Assembly (NCBI RefSeq): GCF_006547145.1
Contig: NZ_CP041244.1
Location: forward strand, 3,162,001-3,226,000
Length of the DNA stretch: 64,000 bases
Source of the DNA: Actinomadura sp. WMMA1423
Lineage (GTDB): Bacteria; Actinomycetota; Actinomycetes; Streptosporangiales; Streptosporangiaceae
Direction of reading: 5' to 3'
Part shown: piece after piece, positions 29,472 to 37,022 of the stretch
Layout of the letters: each line of letters begins with the position of its first letter
Numbering within the stretch: the stretch's first letter is position 1
Made by a program: the position numbers and the translations under genes
The notes under the pieces: generated by a model
Database searches by the model: none
What the model was told of the DNA's origin: nothing
What the model saw: only the letters and a program-made list of their open reading frames with translations

Positions 29472-29587
29472 TCACCACATTGGCGATTACCGGGGGCTCA
29501 CTGCTCGCGGCCTTCACGGTTACGACGCTGATCTTCTTGGTCGGCATGGCCATTACCGACACCGGCTACATCGGCAAACACCGTTGA
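29468..29587 (+). CDS. 39-residue membrane peptide
   Basis: GTG at 29468 overlaps the stop of the preceding gene (GTGA) and opens a 39-codon frame with one strongly hydrophobic helix, LLAAFTVTTLIFLVGMAIT, and a short polar tail ending in GYIGKHR. The overlap and the clear single-span pattern argue that it is translated. Function is unknown; a small toxin-like or accessory membrane peptide is possible. Confidence 0.5.
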   Translation: MITTLAITGGSLLAAFTVTTLIFLVGMAITDTGYIGKHR

Positions 29588-29590
29588 TCT

Positions 29591-29679
29591 CCCGGAGCGG
29601 CTGCCGTTCCGGTGCCTGCGCTGCCCCCCAAGCCCCGCGCAGGCCACCGACGGCTCCCCCACCAGGCAGCCGCTCCGGG
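29591..29679. other. two-tier inverted repeat (terminator or structured RNA)
   Basis: The outer arms 29591-29605 and 29665-29679 are perfectly complementary over 15 bases (CCCGGAGCGGCTGCC). Inside them, 29611-29621 pairs with 29637-29648 over 11 bases with one bulged C, around a 15-base pyrimidine-rich loop. The element fills the gap between the convergent small-peptide gene and AIPR gene. It may be a bidirectional terminator; its size and nesting are unusual for that, so a structured RNA is possible. Confidence 0.65.
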
Positions 29680-29700
29680 TCACCATCCGCTAGAGCCGGA

Positions 29701-31830
29701 TCAACTCTCCTCATTCTCAAAGATCTCAACGGCGAGATCCCAGAGCGACTTGTCGTCCAGCCACCATCGTCTTGGCCCCTGCACCGCTACAGGAGAGCGG
29801 TCGTAACCCGCGAGCTCCCAGATGTGGACGATCAGACCGGTTGGAGAGTACGCCGCCCCGTCGTAAGCCCACAGAAGGCACTTACGACGGTCGTTCACCC
29901 AGGTAGCTGTGTCTCTCCGGGAATCCGCGTCCAGCCAGGGTTTGACTGCCAACTCCTCGTTGCTGGTCTCCGGCCGGTAGACCAGCCGCGTCCCGTCGAG
30001 CAACCGTCCCGCATTGACAAGGGTCGGGACCGCGTTCGGACGACGTTGCTTGCGTTGCGCACGCTTGGGCGGTTGATAGTCCTTCGGGAGGATCGGGACC
30101 GTCCCGCCGCGCCGCACGTCATCAAGAACCAGCTTGGCGAGATCCTTGCACCGCGTCTCATCTGTGAACGTGGTGGAGAGGAAAGAGTTCGCGCCGTACT
30201 CGGCGTCCACGTGATAGATGAGCCAGGCGAGGACACCGTCTGTCAGCTCGGGGATGCTCGCCAACATCGACTCTTCATCGAAGGCGTGCTCGTCGACGTC
30301 TTCCAGATCGAGAAGCTGGAGGACGAGATGGGTGACGAGCAGGTCACCGCGCCTGGCCATATCCGCCGCGCGGCCGTGAAGATCCTTGCGCTTCGCCTCC
30401 AGCGCGGCCCCCACCACACGCCGCGCCTGGACGAGCCGCCAGACCCGGTACGCGCTCGGTGCCTCTTTGAAGAGACGTGGATAGGCTCCGCTGGACCCGC
30501 GTTCCCACAGCGTCTCCGTGCCTTGGCTGGCTCGTACGGCCAATTCGGGTGAGCGGTGCGCACAGGCCAGCGCCAACGCCGCATGCTCGACCGAGCATCC
30601 TGCATCAGGTGACGGGTCCGGCTCACCCCGCTTGTAGACGTAGGTCTTCCCCAGCGACAGCAGGAAGTCTTCGCGGATGGCAGCCTGGGTTGTGTCCAAT
30701 GCGATGAAGTCACGCTGGGAGACGTCGTTCTGCGTGTTCGTCGTCTCCGTGATTCGCTTCGCGTAGGCCGGACGGTCCGCCCCCAGAGAGAATGCGCGCA
30801 CGGTGACGTCAGCCTCGTCCACAGCCTGTTCGTTCTGCTTCATGGCTTCATGAATGGCGGAGACGGTCTGCGCCCCGTTGACCACACTGACGCCGTTCAT
30901 AGTCAGCCGGACCGGCTCGTCAGGCCGTGGCCGCCCGAGCCAGTAAGGCTCGATGCTGTCGCACAACACGGTGATGCCGTTGTTGAAGTACCAGAAGTTC
31001 TCGGGTTCGTTGAGCAACGTCTCTTTGATGCCGGAGTTGATCCGGGTCAGCCCGAGGGACTTGCGGACGTTCTGCTCGTACAGCGCGTCGCCGTGATCGT
31101 CGAACCACTGGGCAATGTCGCGTACCGCAACGGTCCCCTGCCACGCCTCGAAGGGAGTGTCGCGCTTGATCCACCTCGACATGGTGGCCTCGACGTCGAT
31201 TGGTGCGGGTGCCAGATCTTGACGCAGCTGCTGATGGAACTCCGCATCGCCGATGACTTTGTAGTCGAGCAGCGGTCCGTGGCGATTGAACTCCGCACGA
31301 GTACGGTCGAGGAGCTGCCGGACGGCGTCCGACAAGACGGCCGGCCCCATGAGGGCGATGACAAGCGTGATCTTGAGGCGAGCGTCACCCATGGCCACGT
31401 CGAGCTGGGCCTTGAAGGGATCGAACCTGTCGTTGAAGGTGCCCTCGAAGTCACGTCGCTCGATCAGCCGCAGGCCCTCGATGAACTTCAGGGCCTCGCC
31501 CAGGTCCATCTTCCCCTTGCCCGCGTCGCTCCACTTGGCCTGGGCCAGCCAGACTTCGCGTGAGCTCACATCGAGCGCGACGCCATCGATGCCCTGATCG
31601 TTCTCGCCATCGATCACGGCCTGACCGGCCGCCTTGTGATCACACTTCGTCACGTGACGGATCGCCGAGGCCGTCAGCGCCCGGGACAGGAATCGCTGCT
31701 CCCATGCGTTGCCTTGATACCCGCTCAGATCGTCGGTGTAGATCAGGCCCTCGTAGTCCTTCAGCAACGCCTGCCGCACTTGCTGGACCTGTATAGGGAT
31801 CTTGGGGCCGCCGCCTCGTCCGGAACCCAT
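29701..31830 (-). CDS. AIPR (abortive infection phage resistance) family protein
   Basis: A 709-residue protein of the AIPR family (Pfam AIPR). Diagnostic stretches are NEPENFWYFNNGITVLCD and MNGVSVVNGAQTVSAIHEA in the central part. The N-terminal 180 residues, with QGIDGVALDVSSREVWLAQAKWSD, look like a PD-(D/E)xK nuclease core (D...AQAK). The C-terminal 110 residues, from PTLVNAGRLLDGTRLVYRP, resemble a RAMA domain, which is tied to restriction and DNA modification. The start at 31830 is the first ATG after a poorly coding leader. It follows hsdS by 58 bases in the same direction and so is probably part of the hsd operon. AIPR proteins can abort phage infection; the exact target is unknown. 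Confidence 0.87.
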   Translation of the reverse strand: MGSGRGGGPKIPIQVQQVRQALLKDYEGLIYTDDLSGYQGNAWEQRFLSRALTASAIRHVTKCDHKAAGQAVIDGENDQGIDGVALDVSSREVWLAQAKWSDAGKGKMDLGEALKFIEGLRLIERRDFEGTFNDRFDPFKAQLDVAMGDARLKITLVIALMGPAVLSDAVRQLLDRTRAEFNRHGPLLDYKVIGDAEFHQQLRQDLAPAPIDVEATMSRWIKRDTPFEAWQGTVAVRDIAQWFDDHGDALYEQNVRKSLGLTRINSGIKETLLNEPENFWYFNNGITVLCDSIEPYWLGRPRPDEPVRLTMNGVSVVNGAQTVSAIHEAMKQNEQAVDEADVTVRAFSLGADRPAYAKRITETTNTQNDVSQRDFIALDTTQAAIREDFLLSLGKTYVYKRGEPDPSPDAGCSVEHAALALACAHRSPELAVRASQGTETLWERGSSGAYPRLFKEAPSAYRVWRLVQARRVVGAALEAKRKDLHGRAADMARRGDLLVTHLVLQLLDLEDVDEHAFDEESMLASIPELTDGVLAWLIYHVDAEYGANSFLSTTFTDETRCKDLAKLVLDDVRRGGTVPILPKDYQPPKRAQRKQRRPNAVPTLVNAGRLLDGTRLVYRPETSNEELAVKPWLDADSRRDTATWVNDRRKCLLWAYDGAAYSPTGLIVHIWELAGYDRSPVAVQGPRRWWLDDKSLWDLAVEIFENEES

Positions 31831-31888
31831 CCTCACCTCAGCCTCCCCGCCACCGTTGGCCCACCGGATCAATCACCCGCGATCAGCA

Positions 31889-33175
31889 TTACACGGACGA
31901 GATGCTCCGCGCGGTCGTAACGTCCAACTCCCCTGTCACAGCCGCCGTAATAACCGCGCGCCGCCGCTCCTCCAGCAACCTAACTTGAGTCTTAATGGAA
32001 CCAATTAGCCCGCTGCTGATACTGAAGGATACATCGAAGCGCCTTGTAAGCGCCTCCTGCTCAGCGAGCGGCGCCTTCGGAATTGGCCACTGTTTGATCT
32101 CCTCGGTTTTTAGGTTCGCCATGGACTGTGAGCTTCCGTGAGACGCTTCTGCGCAGAGGTCTCGGATTCGCGTACCTCTGGCGATGAGAGCAAGGTAGTC
32201 CTTGCTCATTCCATCACTCACATGCACCCGGAAGATCTTGTCGCAGAGTATGAGTCGCCTACGAGGATTCCTGGCGACGGCGGCCGCACCAACGAGGGCT
32301 GGGGTGTTAGCGCGCGTGATGAGCAGATCTCCGGCCCTCACTTCATACTGTGATTCGGGAAGCAGTTCGTCAGGAAGCCGCTTGTTCTGGTCACCGAAAA
32401 ACTGCCCGTTCTTAACTGCACTGACCTTGAGCACACCCCACTCTTGATCGCTAGCTGGGACGACGTCACACTGAGGGCTCACCCCTTGTTCCATTCGAAG
32501 AATAAACCGCCGGAAAGGAAGCGAGCCAAACCGGCAAACGAGGGTAGCGATCTCAACATCCAGCAGCGCACGCTCCCGCTGTTGCAACAGTAGCGACATT
32601 TCCCTCCGCAGTTGCATCATCTGGTCAATTTTGGAGGTCTCAACATCCAGGAAGTCTGCGATGCGCCGCTGCTCCCGCAGCGGTGGAGCGGGTAGATGCA
32701 ACGATGCCACATCACGCGGGTTCATGCGCTGACGTGTTGACCCCCGGGACTTGACCTTAGCGCCCCACTCCCCCAGGCTTGAAGTTAGAAAATATACCAA
32801 GAATCGCGAATCAAGCCGAGTTTCATCCATGCGCAGTCGGAAACAATCGGCCTTGACGATAGCGCGACCCAAACCTGCCGGAACCCTGCATGCTCGACCA
32901 AGGGGATTGTTGCTGTCGCCTAGCCCGGCAACTATGACATCTCCCGCTTCAACCGCATGCCGTTTCAATACCGTATAACGTTCCAAAGAAATGTATGCTC
33001 GGTCATCGTCCTTAAAACGACCAACACCGATATTACCAAGCCGGATTACGCGAGCACCTTCGTCAGTGTAATGCTTGGAAGCGAGGTTACTACCGAAAGG
33101 CCCGTCAGCCAGAGACAGTATCGAGCGGCCAACGCTCTCCATGCGCCACCCCTCGGGGAGAGTCAAATCAACCAT
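31889..33175 (-). CDS. hsdS: type I restriction specificity subunit S
   Basis: A 428-residue DNA-recognition subunit with two target-recognition domains. TRD1 covers about residues 1-160; the central conserved helix is LPAPPLREQRRIADFLDVETSKIDQM. TRD2 covers about 215-375 and its closing helix begins PKAPLAEQEALTRRFD. The gene overlaps hsdM by 8 bases. GC is clearly lower than in the M and R genes, with codons such as ATA and TTA, as expected of a specificity gene exchanged between strains. The two TRDs are unalike, so the recognised site should be an asymmetric bipartite sequence. Confidence 0.92.
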   Translation of the reverse strand: MVDLTLPEGWRMESVGRSILSLADGPFGSNLASKHYTDEGARVIRLGNIGVGRFKDDDRAYISLERYTVLKRHAVEAGDVIVAGLGDSNNPLGRACRVPAGLGRAIVKADCFRLRMDETRLDSRFLVYFLTSSLGEWGAKVKSRGSTRQRMNPRDVASLHLPAPPLREQRRIADFLDVETSKIDQMMQLRREMSLLLQQRERALLDVEIATLVCRFGSLPFRRFILRMEQGVSPQCDVVPASDQEWGVLKVSAVKNGQFFGDQNKRLPDELLPESQYEVRAGDLLITRANTPALVGAAAVARNPRRRLILCDKIFRVHVSDGMSKDYLALIARGTRIRDLCAEASHGSSQSMANLKTEEIKQWPIPKAPLAEQEALTRRFDVSFSISSGLIGSIKTQVRLLEERRRAVITAAVTGELDVTTARSISSV

Positions 33176-35195
33176 GCGTCACCTGGCCGAGGAGTTCTTG
33201 GATCTGGGCTTCGATGGCCTTCAACTCCGCGTCTATCTCTTCGAGAGGGCGAGGTGGAGTGTAAGTGTAGAAGTACCTGGTGAAGGGGATCTCGTAGCCA
33301 ATCTTGGCTCGGATCGTCTCCTTCGTCTTGGGGTCCTTGCTTTCGTTGATCCAAGCGTCGGGGACGTGTGGGAGGACCTCGCGCTCGAAGTACTCATCGA
33401 TGTCCTCTATGAGGGGGACGTTCTCGAAGTCGCGGAGGTCGGGGTCGTGTACGACCTTGCCCTTGACCTTCTGCACCTCTCCCTCCGGGTCGGTGACGGC
33501 GAAGGCGGTCATGATGGCCTTCTCCGCCTTGTCCGGTGGGACGGTGATGGAGTTCTCGATGTAGGTGGCGAAGAGCTTCTCGCGGAACTTCGTCCGGGCC
33601 TTCATGGAGGTGCCGATGAGGGTCTTGAGGCCGGTCAGCAGCTCGTCTCTCAGCTCGTATCCCTGAACCGCCCTGGTCTCGGCTAGGGCCGTCAGGGTCT
33701 CCTCGCTGACCTCGAAGCGCTGGCGCAGCGGCCGGTCGATGGTGATGCGCTGGTAACCGAAGTCCTCGTTGCGGAACACCTTGACCTTGGCGTGGTCGGG
33801 GTGGTCCGGGTCGGCGGCGATCTCAAGAGCGTCCCGGTAGACGGCGCAGATGTGGTTGCGCTGGGCCTGGCTGATCTCCTTGCGCTTCTCGCCGAGGGAC
33901 TTGCGGATCTTCGTCCACTGGTCGCGGGCGTCGAGGAGGACGACCTTCCCTTTGTTCCGCTCCGCCTTGTGGTTGGTGACGATCCAGAAGTACGTGGAGA
34001 TGCCGGTGTTGTAGAAGAGCTGGTCGGGGAGGGCGACGATCGCTTCGAGGTAGTCGTTCTCGATGATCCAGCGGCGGATCTCCGACTCGCCCGACCCGGC
34101 GCCGCCCGTGAAGAGCGGCGAGCCGTTGAAGACGATGGCGATACGGGACCCCTTGAGGTCACCCTCCACGTCGATCGTGACGGGCCTCATCTTGTGCATC
34201 ATGTGCTGGAGGAACAGGAACGAGCCGTCGTTGATGCGGGGCAGGCCGGCTCCGAAGCGTCCGGCGTGGCCGTAGTCCTTGGCCTCGTCCTTGACGGCCT
34301 TCTCCACCTTCTTCCACTCCACGCCGAACGGCGGGTTGGCCAGCATGTAGCGGAAGGTGGAGTCCTCGTGCCCGTCGTGGCTGAACGAGTTGCCGAACTT
34401 GATGCGCGAACTCGTCTCGTCGTACCCCTTCAGCAGCATGTCGGAGCGGCAGATCGCGTACGACTCGGCGTTGAGTTCCTGGCCCGCCAGGTTGATGCGC
34501 GCGTTCGGATTGAGCGCCCGGATGTGCTCCTCGGCGGCGGCGAGCATCCCGCCCGTTCCGCAGGCCGGGTCGAGGATGTCGATGACCTTTCCCTCACCGG
34601 TGAGGGCGTCGACGTCCGGGGCGAGCAGCAGTTCGACCATGAGCTCGATGACCTCGCGCGGGGTGAAGTGCTCACCGGCCGTCTCGTTGGAGAGTTCCGA
34701 GAACTTCCGGATCAGCTCCTCGAACAGGTAGCCCATGTCGTGGTTGCTGACCCTGGACAGGCTCAGGTCGAGTTTCGGGTCGGCGAACTTCTGCACCACC
34801 TGGTAGAGGAGCCCGGCCGCGTCCAGCCGCTCGATCTGCGTGTGGAACGCGTAGCGTTCGATGATCTCGGCGACCTCGGACGAGAACCCGTTGATGAAGT
34901 CGGTGAGGTTCTTGCGCACGTTCGCGGGGTCGCTGCCGATCGTCCGGAAGCTCTGCCGGGACGTGTTGTAGATCGGCAGTTTCGCCACCGACTTCAGCAG
35001 TGCGGGAGGCGCGTCGCCCGGATAGGCGTCGGCCTTCTCCCAGACGGCCTGCCGGGTCGGCTCCATCACGCAGTCGAACCGCCGCAGAACCGTGAACGGG
35101 AGGATGACCTTGCCGTACTCCGACTGCTTGTAGTCGCCGCGGAGCAGGTCCGCCACCGACCAGATGAACGCGGAGAGGTTCTGGTCAACGCTCAC
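33168..35195 (-). CDS. hsdM: type I restriction-modification DNA methyltransferase subunit M
   Basis: A 675-residue N6-adenine methyltransferase. The N-terminal helical domain (LSAFIWSVADLLRGDYKQSEYGKVILPF) contacts HsdS. Motif I is ILDPACGTGGML, and motif IV is the catalytic LANPPFG, so the enzyme should be active. At the C-terminus RPLEEIDAELKAIEAQIQELLGQV is a coiled-coil tail. It starts with a GTG that overlaps the upstream gene's stop (GTGA), and it overlaps hsdS by 8 bases, so three genes form one translational chain. It protects host DNA and, with HsdR and HsdS, forms the restriction complex. Confidence 0.94.
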   Translation of the reverse strand: MSVDQNLSAFIWSVADLLRGDYKQSEYGKVILPFTVLRRFDCVMEPTRQAVWEKADAYPGDAPPALLKSVAKLPIYNTSRQSFRTIGSDPANVRKNLTDFINGFSSEVAEIIERYAFHTQIERLDAAGLLYQVVQKFADPKLDLSLSRVSNHDMGYLFEELIRKFSELSNETAGEHFTPREVIELMVELLLAPDVDALTGEGKVIDILDPACGTGGMLAAAEEHIRALNPNARINLAGQELNAESYAICRSDMLLKGYDETSSRIKFGNSFSHDGHEDSTFRYMLANPPFGVEWKKVEKAVKDEAKDYGHAGRFGAGLPRINDGSFLFLQHMMHKMRPVTIDVEGDLKGSRIAIVFNGSPLFTGGAGSGESEIRRWIIENDYLEAIVALPDQLFYNTGISTYFWIVTNHKAERNKGKVVLLDARDQWTKIRKSLGEKRKEISQAQRNHICAVYRDALEIAADPDHPDHAKVKVFRNEDFGYQRITIDRPLRQRFEVSEETLTALAETRAVQGYELRDELLTGLKTLIGTSMKARTKFREKLFATYIENSITVPPDKAEKAIMTAFAVTDPEGEVQKVKGKVVHDPDLRDFENVPLIEDIDEYFEREVLPHVPDAWINESKDPKTKETIRAKIGYEIPFTRYFYTYTPPRPLEEIDAELKAIEAQIQELLGQVTHG

Positions 35196-36838
35196 TCGTC
35201 GTCCTCGTCTTTCGCTCGGGGTGGTTCCAGTGTTCCGCTCGTCAGGCCGTCGTGCGCCATTTGCACGGCACGGCGTCCCATTTTGGCCGCCTCTTCGAGG
35301 TGCTGCACGAAGGTTTCCAGTTCTCTGAACGCGGTCCCGTAGAAACGCTGGCGGTCAGGGTCCATCTGCGGGACGCGGGCCCCACGCGGGTCGGCGCGGT
35401 GGGTGCCGGAGCCGGACGTGTTGCGGCGCGTGTTGACCGCGCTCGTCATGAAGCCGAGCAGGAAGTCCGTGTCCAGCTGGTCGGTGGTGGAGACCGGGCG
35501 TCCCTCTTCGACCCGGACGAGGCCGGCGCGGACCAGCTCGGACACGTTGACGGTTGCCGCCAGCTCCTCCGTCCCCTCGGGCAGGCGAGGCAACGCGTGG
35601 CGCAGCTGTTCGAGCAGCTCCTCGAACCGGGTGCGCGCCTTCTCGTAGGCGGCGGCGCCGGGCTGCCCGGCCGCGACATGGCGGCCCGGGGTCAGGTCGG
35701 CTTCCTCGTCCAGCAGGGAGATGACCGGCACGTCCGCGACCCGTTCGGGGTCCGGCTCGATGGTCCTGCCGAGGTCGGCGTCCGTCAGGTCGATCATACG
35801 GACGCGGGCGTCTGGGCCGGGCTGGCGGGTCGGGCGTCTCAGTATCCACAGGTGCATGGGCGCGGAGTGTCCGGCGGCGAGCCCGCCGGGCAGCGCGACC
35901 AGCGTGTCCAGTATGCCCCCGCGCGCCAGCTCGGAACGGATGCGGCGGCCGGATCGGCGGTAGGCGGCGGAGGCGGGTAGGACGATCAGGGCGCGCCCGC
36001 CAGGAGCCGTGTGGAAGTGGCAGTGTTGGAGCCAGGCGAGGTCGCCCTCGGCCTTCGGCGGCAGGGCGATCTCCCAACGGGGGTCGAGCAGCAGATCGTC
36101 TCGCCCCCAGTCGGCTTGGCCGGACGGCGGGTCGCACACCACGAGGGCGGCCTTGAGCCGGGGGAACCGGTCGTCGCGCAGCGCGTCGCCCTGTGCGACC
36201 TCGATAGTGCCGGGCCTCTTCTCCAGCCTGGCCCGCAGGCGGACGAACTCTGGCAGACCGTCGGCCACGTCTTGGCCGACGCGTCCCTTCACTTTGGAAC
36301 CGCCGACGGAAAGGAGCAGGTCACCTATCCCGCAGGCCGGGTCGTACACGACGCCTTTCGTCTCCCCCGCGAAGTGGCGGACGACCCGCACGAGCGACGG
36401 TGTCGACACGTGGTCGCCGCCGCTGTGGGTCGCGGACGCTACATACCGCTCCGCCAGGTCGCGGACGAGTTCGCCGGGCGTCCGATCGCGCGCCAGTTCG
36501 GCGACGAGGTCCGCAGTGGCCCTTCCTAGGGGCTTTCCGCTCCGTTCGCCTGCCAGCTCTGCGGCGACCGCCGCCAGCGCGCCGGCCATGTCCTCGCCGC
36601 GTTCGGCTCGGAGCGCGTGCCACAGCCTGACCTCGTCCGCCATGGGTCGGCCCTTGCCCTGCCGTTCGAGCCATCGCCGGACCTCCGGCAGCGCGAACAG
36701 CGGCGCGGCGCCGGTGCCGCCCGCCGCCTCCGGGAAGTCCGAATGTCGCCGCCGCCAGTTCGACACGGCCGCTCTGGTGACTCCGGCCATCCGCGCGACC
36801 TCCGCGGGCGAGACCAGTACCGCCTCGTCCTCTGCCAT
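35192..36838 (-). CDS. HsdM-like DNA methyltransferase with HTH leader and altered catalytic motif
   Basis: A 548-residue protein. Residues 1-60 form a MerR/phage-type winged helix (VSPAEVARMAGVTRAAVSNWRRRHSDFP). From about 125 comes a gamma-class adenine-methyltransferase core: HVSTPSLVRVVRHF, then motif I VYDPACGIGDLLL. Motif IV, normally NPPY or NPPF, reads VCDPPSGQ, so both the Asn and the aromatic residue needed to flip and methylate adenine are changed. The protein may keep SAM or DNA binding but not methylation, and with its HTH it could serve as a regulator of the operon. ATG 36838 follows the shared upstream block and is preferred to the earlier GTG at 36892. Its stop overlaps hsdM as GTGA. 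Confidence 0.82.
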   Translation of the reverse strand: MAEDEAVLVSPAEVARMAGVTRAAVSNWRRRHSDFPEAAGGTGAAPLFALPEVRRWLERQGKGRPMADEVRLWHALRAERGEDMAGALAAVAAELAGERSGKPLGRATADLVAELARDRTPGELVRDLAERYVASATHSGGDHVSTPSLVRVVRHFAGETKGVVYDPACGIGDLLLSVGGSKVKGRVGQDVADGLPEFVRLRARLEKRPGTIEVAQGDALRDDRFPRLKAALVVCDPPSGQADWGRDDLLLDPRWEIALPPKAEGDLAWLQHCHFHTAPGGRALIVLPASAAYRRSGRRIRSELARGGILDTLVALPGGLAAGHSAPMHLWILRRPTRQPGPDARVRMIDLTDADLGRTIEPDPERVADVPVISLLDEEADLTPGRHVAAGQPGAAAYEKARTRFEELLEQLRHALPRLPEGTEELAATVNVSELVRAGLVRVEEGRPVSTTDQLDTDFLLGFMTSAVNTRRNTSGSGTHRADPRGARVPQMDPDRQRFYGTAFRELETFVQHLEEAAKMGRRAVQMAHDGLTSGTLEPPRAKDEDDE

Positions 36839-36854
36839 AGCGGCAACGTACACG

Positions 36855-36901
36855 CCTGTGAGCGTCTGATCAATCATTAAACATGTTGACAACGCTAACA
36901 G
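36855..36901 (-). promoter_or_regulatory. upstream block shared with hsdR (copy B)
   Basis: Read on the plus strand the block has TGTGAGC, ATCAA and GTTGACAACGCTAACAG (36885-36901). The last 17 bases differ from copy A at 24010-24026 only at the two central positions. It ends about 17 bases from the ATG of the HsdM-like gene, where promoter and operator are expected. Confidence 0.6.
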
Positions 36902-37022
36902 GTTGGCTGATGCTGTTGTTCCACTCGACTAATGGGACGCGGTGGACTACCGCGATGAAACCGCGCATCCCACCTGATCCCCGGCCACCGGCCGCGGGAC
37001 GTCTTCCTCCGGGGGCCTAGCC

